A stretch of 64,000 nt of DNA from Elephas maximus indicus (taxonomy: Eukaryota > Chordata > Mammalia > Proboscidea > Elephantidae). A program made the translations under genes and the position numbers. This document shows positions 35,370 through 46,629 of this stretch, piece after piece (the first letter of the stretch is position 1; each line of letters starts with the position of its first letter). The notes below the pieces were generated by a model that was not told the DNA's origin, did no database searches, and saw nothing but the letters and a program-made list of their open reading frames with translations. Where the stretch lies: the NCBI RefSeq assembly GCF_024166365.1, contig NC_064820.1:55901501-55965500 (forward strand), given 5' to 3'.

Positions 35370-37482
35370 TGTCTTAGGCTGGGTTCTCTAAAGAAACAAA
35401 AGCAGTGAAGTATATATAGAGAGAGAGAGAAAGAGAGCGCTTTTCCACTGTCTCTTGTCGACTACAGATATAGTTGATTTGATTCCTGTGCATTCCATCT
35501 GGCAAGGTCCACATATATAAAAAAAAAAAAGTCACCATTTATGTTGGGGAAAAAAGGTATTTGCAATGAAGTCGTTGGTCTCGCACAGTTCTATCATGCA
35601 ATCTCTGGCATCCTTTCTATCACCAAGGCTGCATTTTCCAACTACCAATTCTTCTTCTTTGTCGGAATACAAACTGAGATGCTTCAACAAACAGATGTAG
35701 CTCTGGAGGTGCTCATTCATCTATGCCAAGAAATTTGGAAGACAGCAGTCTGGCCAACTGACTGGAAGAGATCCATCTTAATGCCTATTCCCAAGAAAGG
35801 TGATCCAATCAAATGCAGAAATTATCAAACAATATCATTAATATCACAGGCAAGTAAAACAATGCTGAAGATCATTCAAAAATGGCTGCAGCAGTGTATT
35901 GAGAGAGAACTGCCAAAAATTCAAGCCAGATTCAGAAGAGGACCTGGAACCAGGGATATCTTTGCTGGTGTCAGATGGATCCTGGCTGAAAGCAGAGAAT
36001 ACCAGAAAGATGTTTACCTTTGTTTTATTGACTATGGAAAGGCATTTGACTGTGTGGATCATAACAAATCATGGATAACATTAAGAAGAATGGGAACGCT
36101 TAATTGTGCTCACGAGGAACCTGTACATAGATCAAGAGCCAGTTGTTCCTACAGAACAAGGTTATACTGCATGGTTTAAAGTCAGGAAAGATGTGTGTCA
36201 TGGTTGTATCCTTTCACCATATCTATTCAATCTTTATGCTGCACAATAGTCTGAGAAGCTGGACTATATGAAAAAGAATGGGACGTCAGGGTTGGAGAAA
36301 GACTCATTAACAACCTGCAATATGCAGATGATACAACCTTGCTTGCTGAAAGTGAAGATAACTTGAAGCACTTACTGATGAAGATCAAAGACCACAGTCT
36401 TCAGTATGAACTACACCTCAACATAAGGAAAACAAAAATTCTCACAACTGGACCAATAAGTAACATCATGATAAACAGAGAAAAGATTGAAGTTGTCAAG
36501 GGTTTCATTTTACTTGGATCCACAATCAATGCCAAGGAAGCAGCAGTCAAGAAATCAAACAATGCATTGGATTGGGCAAATCTGCTGCAAAAGACCTCTT
36601 TAAAGTGTTGAAAGGTAAAAATGTCACCTTGAAGACTAAGGTGCTCTTGACCCAAGCCATGGTGTTTTCAATCACCTCATATGCATGCGAAAGCTGGACA
36701 CTGAATAAGGAAGAACAAAGAAGAGTTGATATCTTTGAATTGTGGTGTTGGTGAAGAATATTGAATATCCATGGACTGCCAAAAGAACGAACAAATCTGT
36801 CTTGGAAGAAGTACAACCAGAATGCTCATGATATCAGGAGGGATCAGTCCTTGGAGAAAGATCTCATGCTTGGTAAAGTACAGCGTCAGTGATAAAAGGA
36901 AGGCCCTCAAGGAGATGGATTGACACAGTGGCTACAACAATCGGCTCAAGTGTTACAACACTTGTGAGGATGGCACAGGACCAGGCAGTGTTTAGTTCTG
37001 TTGTACATAGGGTTGCTATGAGTCGGAACTGACTCGACAGCTCCTAACGACAAGAAGAGAGAGAGGGTTTATATCAAGGAAATAGCTCATGCTGTTGTGG
37101 AGACTGGGAAATCCCAAGTCCTGGGTCAAGCTGGAGACTTCTGACTGACACAGCTGCAGGGGCTGGTGAACCCAAGATTGACAGGTAAGCTGCTAGCTCA
37201 AGTCCGAAGAACTAAAGGTCAGATGCAGGATCCCGAGTGAGCAAAAGCCAGAGAGCTTTGCCAGAAAGTCCACATATATTGGATGCAGGCTACAATCCCA
37301 GGGAAACTTCCTTTCAATTGATTGGCTGCTTATAGTAGATCTCATCACAGAGGTGATTACATTATATCAGATCTCATTATAGAGGTAATTACATCATTAC
37401 AAAGCTGCTGAGCTACCTCATAACTGCCAATCCACTGAGAATCATGGCCTAGCCAAGCTGCTACACAACCTTAACCATCACG
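35370..37482 (-). mobile_element. LTR-like element, split by RTE
   Basis: Same family as 13221-13791: starts tgtcttaggctgggttctct and ends cttaaccatcacg. It is interrupted inside its GA-rich tract by an RTE copy (35437-37055). Edge pentamers catag and aatag could be a decayed 5-bp target duplication. Internal matches to the first copy include ccagaaagtccac, tatattggatgca and aaccactgagaat-like blocks. Confidence 0.65.
35437..37055 (+). mobile_element. RTE LINE with inverted 5' segment, inside LTR
   Basis: 35437 to about 35663 is an antisense piece from the middle of the RTE ORF, corresponding to about 31165-31385 of the near-full-length copy. From about 35664 the sequence is sense RTE, starting at the part equivalent to about 32060 and running to the tail (cgacagctcctaacgacaag). 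The sense part holds reverse transcriptase motif A (CFIDYGKAFDCVDHNK, 36020-36066) and the YADD box (near 36318). Frames 35541-36179 and 36339-36611 are the longest remnants; the ORF is broken in between. Confidence 0.88.
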
Positions 37483-38058
37483 AATAGTGTGCAAGAGGGA
37501 GGGATGGTGAGAGATGAGACTGCAAAGGTGGGTTGGGGTCCAACTGAGAGCTTGAAAAGCTAAGGTGCTTGGTATTTATCCTGTAGACATCAAAAGATTT
37601 TCTACAGCTCAGTTCTGCATTTGAGAAGGATAGCTGTGATGCCAGTGTAAAGGGTAGATTGGAGAAGGGAGAGGAAGGAGCATGGAGATTTTATCCAGGG
37701 GACTGTCATAATGGCAAAAGATCAAAAGATCCTGAACTAAAAAGAGTAGCAAGAGAATGGAAAATAGGAGATGGTGCAGATAGCTCTGGTAGAGGAAAAT
37801 AGAATTGATGTGATGTGGTGGCAGAGTGGCATGATGGTGGCCACAAGGGAGAGAAGCAAAGATGTCTGGTGGAGAGCAGCTAACAACAACAACGTACATG
37901 AAAATGAGATGACCAAAAAAGAGCAGGGCATGAGGATAAGAGAGCTCAGAAGGGAGCCTTGGAGAAAAACTCACATGATCCTCCTCCCCCAACAAAACTC
38001 CTGCCTAGAGGTAAGAGAAGGAAGAGTAGAAAGAACACAGGCTGCACTCTGTCCCTTG

Positions 38059-38299
38059 GTGGCTCTCAGAGTATGGTCCCTGGGTGTCTCCAAGACCTTT
38101 TTAGGCTAACATGTAGTGGGTTTATTATTGTTATTTAAGAATGAATTAATACAGAGATATTTGAAAAAATTCTCTATTTTAATGTCTTGAATAGTAAACA
38201 TTGATAGATACATGAACAAAATTGTTTGGGTTCCTCAAAAATTTTAAGCATATAAAGGGATCCTGAGAATAAAGAGTTCGAGAAGCCTTGCTTTAGCTT
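38059..38299. mobile_element. hAT/Charlie-like DNA transposon remnant
   Basis: Left end ggctctcagagtatggtccc and right end gagttcgagaagccttgc are imperfect inverted copies of the common mammalian cag-gg-ttctcaaa type terminus. The interior lacks coding capacity. Confidence 0.5.
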
Positions 38300-38372
38300 T
38301 CCTTATTGCCTCTTCAGAATGTGCTGTCTAGCACAATTACACATAGGCAGGGTATTTCTTAAGAAAACTACA

Positions 38373-38440
38373 GCAGGGGTTCTCAAACTCTTTGGTCTTA
38401 GGAACCTTAGCACTCTTAAAAATTAATGTGAAAGAGGAGT
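38373..38440. mobile_element. Second hAT-like terminus fragment
   Basis: agcaggggttctcaaactct followed by ttggtcttaggaacc matches the inverted right end of the element at 38059-38299, so it is a terminus fragment of a related transposon. Confidence 0.45.
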
Positions 38441-39899
38441 TTGTGCTTTATTTCTTGGAATGTTTGCCTGTTCTGGAAAATATAGCTCCTGATTTATTCT
38501 GCACCCCATGCCAGCATAACATTAATTTGTCCCATTCTGAGCACAGAAGCAAAGCCGGGTGAATTTTCCTCTCCAGCGCCCAGAGACAAAGCACAAATTC
38601 CTGCCTCACATTAAGGGAACTATCCTGCCTCCCAAGCAAGAGACTGTTCCAAACACTTACTCACATTTCAGTGAGTCAGAAGGAAACAGACAGATATTCA
38701 TCTCCCTGAAACCTGGCTGACTTCCTGCAAGAAGTCTGTGGAGAGAGTCAAGGTTGTGTGTCAGGGTTTGTGGGCGGTCACCTAAAAGCTCTCAGGTGAT
38801 ATCGGAGTCTTAGTAAGCAGGTGAATATCACAGACAACTCAGGAAAAAATGCCTTCAGGTGTTTGTCAGGATTAGTAAGTAATTACTAAGTGACAGATAA
38901 GAAAACAGGAAAGAACCTGGGGCTGCACATTTTGGGGTTCAAAGGAGTGGAGCTTACATTCATGCCTATAAGCAGTAGTGTCTGATAAATACTAATTTAA
39001 TATTTAAAAAATACAAGATGCCAGCCCTAGTTACGATTAAGAGGACTGTTCTATTTTTACCAATTAACTCATTTTTTAAGCTTTTCCTTTCTGAACTATT
39101 CAGCTTCCTTTGGAAGTTTCCCAGGCATCCTCTTCTCCTAATAGTGGGTGCTCCATAAAACCTGCATTGACAATAGTAATGATTAAACTAACAACTCTAA
39201 TTTATTAAAACTTTTGAATACTTCACAAAAGTGGTCCCTGGAAGAATTCTGGTTTCCCCAATTTGCTGGGAATTTGTGGGTGAACTTTCAGAAGAATAAT
39301 CATATTTAGAGAAGAAAAGTGCATATCCCATTTCTTAGGTTTGTAAGTAAAAAATCTGAGATGTGGCTATAGAACGTTCTCTTTGATTACACTGTCTTAT
39401 AAGCAAAGAGGAAGAACCACGAGTTCATATTTTTAAGAAAATCGCTTAAACTCAATTATCAAATCAGCTCCTTATTTATCTCAGGGAGAGGAATGAATGA
39501 GGATTTATAAGCCACACACATACAAACACACTGCGCACTTGCAGAAGGTCTAGCTTAAACACCACCTCCGATAATCATAACTTGGGTACAGATCTTCTTT
39601 CCTGATGAGTTAGTTTCTAACCTGGTCATTCTGTGCTTATTTTTGTCTGTTTCTCCACCCACTTTGGAAGCACAGAGAAAGCCATGCACTGAGCAGCAAC
39701 TAAGAACTGCCTTGGGTACTTGCGGATCCCCAGCCCCTCCGGTGCCAGCCAGGAGCCTGGAACAGCGATGGGTTGCTGCGGGGCCAGGACTCTCCTGAGA
39801 GACCCGAAGAGCCTCCAGCGAGGTGCATCACTCTGTCAGGGGGCGGGATAGTAACAGGGCTGGTTCTCGCCATCACATGTGCCTGGCCAGTTCTGTCCA
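38441..39899. other. ITGA2 upstream region
   Basis: Mostly unique sequence leading up to the ITGA2 CpG island. No repeat or gene was recognised. It may contain distal regulatory elements, but none can be supported from sequence alone. Confidence 0.5.
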
Positions 39900-40345
39900 G
39901 GAAAGGCTGCCCCGCGCGCGGTCTCCATCCCCACCCACCTGCTTCCTGGATCCCAGGGCTGTACAAAGTCAGGCAGTTAAGATACGGCTGCCGGGGGTTT
40001 GGAGGGACAAGGTGCAGCCCGCTGGTCCGGAGGGTGGGGGATCCTCGGGGCGGGGCGGGGCAGATCCGGTGTTTGCCCAGGCGGGAGGGCTGGCCGGGGC
40101 GGGCCGGGGCGGGCCTTCGAGCCCCAGGAGCTGCCTGCAACTTTTTCCTGCTCTCACCCTGGCCGGGAAAGTCCTCCGCACGGCTTCTGGAGGGTCTCGG
40201 GGTTCTTGTATCCCTCGACTAAGGCGACCCTCTGCAAGCCCAGCTCACCTACAGTCCCCAGGGCCGAGCGGCATGCGACCAGGACGCGCGGAGAGCGAGC
40301 TGCTGCGGCTGCGGCTGCGGCTGGTACTAATGTTCAGTCAAGGTA
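39900..40345 (+). promoter_or_regulatory. ITGA2: CpG island and ITGA2 promoter/5' UTR
   Basis: GC content and CpG density rise sharply here against AT-rich surroundings. GC boxes of Sp1 type cluster at 40047-40060 (two overlapping ggggcgggg) and at 40096-40103 and 40106-40113 (ggggcggg). I see no TATA box at a suitable place, consistent with a GC-box-driven, probably TATA-less promoter. The transcription start is not resolved; I expect it between about 40110 and 40200. Sp1 control of human ITGA2 is established knowledge; its transfer to this species is inference. Confidence 0.75.
40273..40342 (+). CDS. ITGA2: Integrin alpha-2, coding exon 1 (signal peptide)
   Basis: ATG at 40273 (purine at -3) opens MRPGRAESELL followed by LRLRLRLVLMFSQ and the first base of the next codon. 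The splice donor aag|gtaagc lies at 40342/40343, phase 1. In mammals ITGA2 exon 1 encodes the signal peptide ending in ...LxLSQ with a phase-1 junction into the Gly codon; that ending, the CpG-island setting and the position downstream of ITGA1 support the call. The product is the alpha-2 subunit of the alpha2-beta1 collagen receptor, with a role in platelet and epithelial adhesion. Oddity: a CTGCGG hexamer repeat at 40303-40320 makes a Leu-Arg repeat in the hydrophobic core. The frame is open upstream to before 39823, but those ATGs lie in promoter sequence and are not used as start here. Exon 2 was not found in the window. Confidence 0.88.
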
Positions 40346-41203
40346 AGCGCGAAGGCTCGCTGGGCATCCGCTGCAAGGAGTGTGGAGGAGAGGGGGGATG
40401 TGAAGAAGGGATTATGGGGCGCAGGGAATCAAGCAGAGTAGCCTCCGTTCTGATCCACGTGGAACCAGGCTCACACCCGTCCCGAGCCAGCTGGAGAGAC
40501 GCCCATTCTTGCTTGCACTGGATCCAAAGTCTCCTCAAAGAGCTCTTTAGTTTTACACACATGCGCGCACACGCACACACCTGGAGGAAGTGGGGGTCAT
40601 GGGGTGTCCTGGAGACCGCGAGTCCTGCACCCCAACTTTCCCGGGCTTTGGACAGGTGCAGCGCTTGACCAGGACTGGAGGTTGTGGGTCCCCGGGGTTC
40701 CAGTCTGGTCGGCCCCTTCATTCCATAGTTTCCCAGAGCTATGCCAGGTGGCTTGCCAGGAAGACTGGGAGCTCAACACGCTTATTTTCCGAGGTCTTTC
40801 CCAAAGGAATGAATAATCTCCCAGTTTTTACTTCAGGACGCAGTGCTGCTGTTTGCTCCCACAGGGGACTTAGAAAATCCAAGCGCCACTTAACCACTTG
40901 GCAGAGGAGAATTCTTCCTTCCCTTCTGCCTTCCTCTTATTGTTGTAACGTTGTCTGTTCAAGGAATGTAAACTTGGGAAAGGAAAAGTTCTTTCCACTT
41001 TCTTGAGCACAGACGCTGCAGCAAGAGGGGGAAGGGCCAACTACCCAGAGCAGAAGTTTCAACTGCCTGTGGTGGGAGTGGGGCCCACCTGCCGCCTGAG
41101 TTCTTTTGCACTAAGTGGAAAAATGAGACTGAGTGTTGAGCTGCTGTGCAGACCTTCCACAGTACTTTCTCCAAGACATTCACCTGGAGCCTAATGTGCA
41201 CTT

Positions 41204-41363
41204 GGAGCGCCGGTGGCTTAGTGGTTAAGAGCGCCACTGCTAAATGTTGGCTGTTAGAATCCACCAGCCGCTCCTTAAAAACTCTGTGAGGCAGTTCTAC
41301 TTTGTCCCATAGGGTTGCTATGAGTCTCAGTGGACTGATGGCAAAGGTTTTCTCTTTTTTTTA
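41204..41363 (+). mobile_element. AfroSINE
   Basis: Head gagcgccggtggcttagtgg, box B-like gttagaatcc, and 3' half tcccatagggttgctatgag. The tail is followed by a T-rich run. Confidence 0.85.
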
Positions 41364-41447
41364 GTTTGTACTTAAGTTTTAGAATTTTAGTTTACTTGCC
41401 GGGGGCGGAGGGGCGGGGGCAGGGCCACATTTGTATCTTGCAGTTTG

Positions 41448-41745
41448 GAAGAAGTACAACCAGAACGCTCCTTAGAAGGGAGGATGGTGAGGCTTCTCTC
41501 AGGTACTTTAGACATGTTATTAGGAGGAACCAGTCTCTGGAGAAGGACATCATGCCTGGAAAAGTAGAGGGTCAGGGAAAGAGAGGAAGACCCTCAGTGA
41601 GAAGGATTGACACAATGGCTGCAACAATGAGTTCAAATATAGCAACTATTGTGAGGATGGCCAGGTCAGGGCAGTGTGTCTTCTGTTGTACATACCAGTC
41701 CCTGTGAGTAGCAACCTCCTCCACAGCACCAGATAACAACAGCAA
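41448..41745 (+). mobile_element. RTE LINE 3' end
   Basis: Sense fragment from aagaagtacaaccagaacgc to the tail accagataacaacagcaa. It encodes a remnant of the C-terminal RTE domain (RHVIRRNQSLEKDIMPGKVE). The 7-bp repeat cagtttg lies at 41441-41447 and 41746-41752. Confidence 0.88.
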
Positions 41746-43156
41746 CAGTTTGAACATATACCTAAAAAAAAAAAAAAAAAAAGTTTTCTGTTTTTGCAAG
41801 TTCTGTAAATATTTACCAAGAATATAAATATTTCCTAATCCGTTCTCCTTTGAGGCTGACATTCAGCAGGCACTATCTTTATTGTGGAAGAAAACCCAGT
41901 TCAGGTCCTGTGACATTTTCTCTAGGTCAGAAATATGAAGAAATATGACACACAGCCCTAGCAGAGAATGGAACCTGTTCATTAGGTTTTCTGGCCCACC
42001 ACGTTTGGTGTTTCACAGATACACTTTCCTGGGACTACATTCCATATGCGTGTGGTTGGGAGTTTATATGCAAATATACCTGCATGAATCCTTTGGTTAT
42101 TCTTGGACAATGTTCGTATTAAAGTTTGGTTTTGTTATTCTTGAATTTAGCATCTTCATTATTCTCTCTTTTTTTCTCTCTGTTCATGCACGATTACCTG
42201 GTTATTTAGCCAGATTTCTTTAATGAGTCGTGTGCAGATGAGAAGCAATGGAAGAACTGAGTCAAAGGCAGGATGGCAAGGGATGAAAACCAGGCAACCA
42301 GAAAAAAATAAGATGACAGGTTCTCACTGTTCCCTGGGTTATGATCTATAGAAAATCACACTGAGATTATATAGGCCTGAAGGTTAAATTTGACATTTTA
42401 CGTACCCAAATGTCAATTTCTATGTTACTCAGTTTTATTGAAGGGCAGTGTGTTGAGATGGCTTTCAGGAGAAGATGGAGAGAATCTCTCTGATGGAACC
42501 GACTCTGGTCTTCTCCTAAACACTAGAAGAAGTACATATAGGAGTTTTTTTTTTTTTTTTTTTTCTGAGGGGGGGATAGGGGAGGGCATTAACGCCAACC
42601 TAGGGATTTTGGATAAAGTTGGATTTTACGTTGAAAACCAGTCCCTGGAAGATCACAACCTTCCCAAGGGCAAATAGAAATATAAATCCAAGCTTTTCAT
42701 CTCCCTTTAATTACCCAGTATTAGGAGAAGCCATGGAAACATAACATCATTTTCTTATCTTTGAAGTGTTGAGGCTTGTTCCTTAAAGAGCACTGAGAAA
42801 TGCTTGAGTGGAAAGTGTTGCTGCAAGGCATGAAGTCAGGTAGAGAGACTTGAAGCTAGAGTGAGTTATGAAGGACAGCTCAAGGCACGCAAGCAGAGCT
42901 GATTTAAAATGATGTCTGTACAAATATTTTGTGTCTTTATTTCCTCCTTCTCCTCCAGGTATTTGTATACTCAAAGAACAGACTTTCTCTTCATTTTAAG
43001 ATGACCACAATAAAGGTTTGTGACTTATGACATCAATCAAGGTCTTAGGGCAGCAGCATCATTTTTTTTTATGACATGATCATTCAAGGGTAACATAAAT
43101 AATTGATATCTTTTATGGTATAACCCTAAAACTGAAATTTTTTATGGTATAACCCT

Positions 43157-43321
43157 AAAACCAAACCAAACCCGTTGCCATTGAGTTGATTGCGATTCAT
43201 AGCGGACTGTATAGAACAGAGTAGAACTGCCCCATAGAGCTCCCAAGGAGCAGTTGGTGGATTCAAACTGCTGATCTTTTGGTTAGCAGCTGAGCTCTTA
43301 ACCCAGGTGCCACCAGGACTC
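43157..43321 (-). mobile_element. AfroSINE, antisense
   Basis: Tail aaaaccaaaccaaacccgtt to head end ggtgccaccaggactc. The flanks tggtataaccct (43145-43156) and tggtataatcct (43322-43333) match at 11 of 12 positions. Confidence 0.92.
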
Positions 43322-43388
43322 TGGTATAATCCTATCTGTATAATATTTATGAGCATTCATCATCCCTGTACACAAACACAGAAACTAT

Positions 43389-43560
43389 AAACCCAAACCA
43401 AACCCACTGCCGTTGAGTCGATTCCGACTCATAGCGACCCTATAGGGCAGAGTAGAACTGCCGCATAGAGTTTCCAAGGAGCACCTGGTGGATTTGAACT
43501 GCTGACCTCTTGGTTAGCAGCCATAGCACTTAACCCCTACACCACCAGAGTTTCCTGCAT
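43389..43560 (-). mobile_element. AfroSINE, antisense
   Basis: Well-preserved copy, cccactgccgttgagtcgat to ctacaccaccagagtttcct, with the 7-bp repeat aaactat at both edges (43382-43388 and 43561-43567). Confidence 0.92.
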
Positions 43561-43896
43561 AAACTATGTATAATTTACATGTATAATTGCATAATATAAA
43601 CCCATACCAAAAACTAAAATTTAAAGGGTGTATGTGCATGTGTTTATACATGTTGCATTCTCTTCAGCCTGCATGCAAACCACCTTAGAAGCACATAACC
43701 CTCAAATTTTATTTTAGCACTTAGATTCAAATCTGTTTTCCATCAGCTTTCTTGCAGGTGTTTGTGAAAATGCGGCGCTCATAATTTAGTTCATCATTTA
43801 TCATCTTTCATTGATTATTCTTGTTTTAAATGCTGACAATCACTGAAATGGTAACCGGGCAGGTTGAAGTTGGAAAAGAGAGACCATAAGAGGCCT

Positions 43897-44058
43897 GTTG
43901 TTGTCATTAGGTGCCATCGAGTCGATTCCTACCTCTAGCGACCCTGTAGGACAGAGTAGAACTGCCCCATAGGGTTTCCAAGGAGCTGCTGGTGAATTTG
44001 AATTGCCAACCTTTTGATTAGCAGCCGAGCTCTTAACTACTAGGCCGCCAGGGCTCTG
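43897..44058 (-). mobile_element. AfroSINE, antisense
   Basis: gttgttgtcattaggtgcca to ctaggccgccagggctctg. The start resembles the full RTE tail (gttgttgtcattaggtgcc), showing the shared 3' end. Exact 10-bp duplications, taagaggcct, lie at 43887-43896 and 44059-44068. Confidence 0.92.
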
Positions 44059-44559
44059 TAAGAGGCCTAAATGAACTGTAAACAAAATAATAGCTGCATA
44101 GAGCAAAGGTAAATGTAATTTTAAAATACATGAAGTTACTTATATTCTCCAGTGTTTTTGGCAGGCCAAGGATAATCCTACCTGGGTTCTGGATCTCATT
44201 TTTTTTTTTTTCCCTATCTTTGGTACTCTATCAGCTATCTCCTCTTTGGTGTATAGCTTCAAATTCTCTCTCTAGTGTAAGTTTCTCTCATCATGTAAAT
44301 ATTTTAATTTCTCTTGTATATATGTATTTTTAAAAAGGCCTTTTTAATTTGGAAACTCTTTCCTTCTGAAACACCCCCACCCCTTGCTTCTGTTCTTTCT
44401 CAGTTGTCCTACTTTCCTGACTGTTCTGTCTCCTTCACAGGCTCATCTGATTGGCCTTTTCCTAGTTGGTGTTTGTAGAAACCCATGTTGGGTCGTCTTA
44501 TTCATTCCACTGATTCTCTCTGGGCCTGTCCCCCTCTCAAGTTTGTACCTCCATCCAAA

Positions 44560-45080
44560 CTCCTCTCTTGGGTCCCAGATCAGTATTTCCATCTGCTACC
44601 AAATATCTCCACCTAGATGTCTTATAAGCACCTCCAACTCAACAATTTAAACACTGAATTTAACACCTGTCCACTGAAAGTGTCTCCTAAATGGTCTTCT
44701 ATTGTTTAATGGCAGTATCATCATGTAAATGTCAAGCTGGGACTGTGTCTCTTCTTTTCAGTTTCACAGCCAATCTCCAAATTCTATGCCTTCTGTTCCC
44801 CAACCTATGCATTTCTGCTACCACACAGCTCAGTCCCGCAGTTTTTTGTGTCTGCATCATCACCATTTTTAAACTGGTTTTTCTGTTTTCAGTTGCATAC
44901 CTCTCTAGCTCATTCTTCTCACTGTCACTGATGTTATCTTTCTAAAGCACTTATCTGTATCCAATTACTTCCTTGTTTCAAATGTTTGATGGCTCCCATC
45001 TCCTGTAAACTCCAAATTTCTTGGCATGTTACAAAAACTCCTTTGCCATCTGGCCACAGTCTGCCTATTCAGGCCCTTCT
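44560..45080 (+). mobile_element. L2-like LINE, sense
   Basis: Contains the L2-type text aagcacttatctgtatcc, gtttgatggctcccatctcc and ctttgccatctggccac. Edges are uncertain and divergence is high. Confidence 0.5.
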
Positions 45081-46629
45081 CTGTCACACCCACTTCACAT
45101 GCACACATGCACATACCACACAAACATACATATGTACATACCACATCCCAAAGCCATACATAAAACCAATCTATGTTTTGACTATGCTTGATCATATCAT
45201 ATTTAATGTTCAAAGATTTTCCAGGCCATTCCCTTTATCTTCACTGCCTTGATGTTTTGTTTTTTCCCTTCTCTGCATTTCAGTAAACAGTAATGAATAT
45301 TAGAATCATGACCTTCCAATGGTCTTGCCTAAGAGGATCTTTAGGTTTCACTGATCAGCCCAGCTTTGTATAGAGACAAGATGCCAGTTATGCTGGGGAA
45401 TATGTGTGTGTTGGGTGGTGAGCGTTGGGGAAGAGGAGAAAAAGACAGAAAGAAAGCAATAAGAAGAGCAGAGTCAGGACTTCAAGTTTATTATATCGCA
45501 TACAAAACATACATGTTCAGGTTTTCGCCTGAACCCAGGTAGCACGTTTAGAAGACTAATCCATCCGTTTCCAACCAACCATTGTCCATTGTTAGAGGAA
45601 ACAAGCCCAGGCAAAATTATAAAGTAGGGAAGTTTTCCTTTTGTAACAAAAGGGGAAGCTTGAGGTAACCTCTCATTTCTGGAACTCTTCATAAACCACT
45701 TCTGGCTTCTCACCCTCAGCCCTCAATGGGCTCAGGTGAAATTATGACAAGGTAACCCCCTCCCCCCATGGCTTTCCAGCTGCACCTGTCCAACTTCAGC
45801 TAAGCTTTGCTCTCTTTAATACTAGTTAACAAGACGCTATTTGAGTTAAATTCATTGAATAGGGCTCAGGATTTAGCATTTAAAAACAGTTGCTCAGGAA
45901 GTTTTGAATACAGCAAGGTTTGGAAGTACTTGCTTAAATATGCTCACTGTCCCCGCCCCCTTTCCTCACAAATGAAAATTCCAGAGTTTCCAGTACTACC
46001 TTGTTGTGAGATGACGACCAAGACAGGTAGATTTCAACACCAAGAGTCCGTGAATGGGTTATTTTAAATGAATTAAGTCTGAAGTGGGTGATGACTGCTC
46101 CCACTTTAATGTGCTAACAGCTCTGGGCATTTTAAAGGGGAGAAGCTTGGTAATGTTAAGGGGATGAACTTCTAATGATGGCATTTAAGACATTCAGCAA
46201 ATTAAAGACACACTCAGTGTGTTAAAAACAAAGAATTTCGGGAAGAATGGGGAAGATATTTGGAATCAAAAGTATCATCCTGGCATCATCTAAATGCTAC
46301 TACTAAAGTGACAGGGCCCAGACTACCAGACCTGCTTAGCTTGGAATATTATTGAAAGATTTAGCCCGGCATAAAAGAGGAGGAACCTTGCAAAGTTGTC
46401 ACTCAAATCAGCAAGTCAAAGGTGTGGAGGTTTTTGTTTTGTTAGTTATATGGTGACCAGTGATTTACCTGGAAGAACATAGAGAAGAATTTTGATACCA
46501 CAAATCCTGAGACAATAATAGATTTGGTATGTGAAAGTGAGTTCCGTGCCCTTTCTGATGATCCGTAGGTACTAGTGCTTTGTTGAGCTGGCTACAGTGA
46601 ACTCCACAAAACTAGTATTTATCATATCC

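Larger units (their letters stand above)
34975..37700 (-). mobile_element. Old L2-like LINE, antisense, host of nested insertions
   Basis: 34975-35369 carries a degenerate antisense L2 3' end (ggcgcttattatttgccagg) and following L2-like text. After the LTR-like element the same type of sequence continues at 37483-37660 (gcttggtatttatcctgtag, gatagctgtgatgcc). Identification is by resemblance to the mammalian L2 consensus as I remember it and is moderate. Confidence 0.5.

Noticed and set aside
37609..37995. Minus-strand 128-residue hydrophobic frame
   Set aside because: Pyrimidine-rich shadow translation of purine-rich L2-like and unique sequence; no domain.
39700..40140. Minus-strand 146-residue open frame in the CpG island
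   Set aside because: Proline/arginine-rich low-complexity translation typical of a GC-rich shadow frame; no domain.
39823..40668. 281-residue open frame across the ITGA2 promoter and exon 1
   Set aside because: It is open because the CpG island is GC-rich and poor in stops. The real coding part is only 40273-40342, ended by a splice donor; the rest is promoter and intron.
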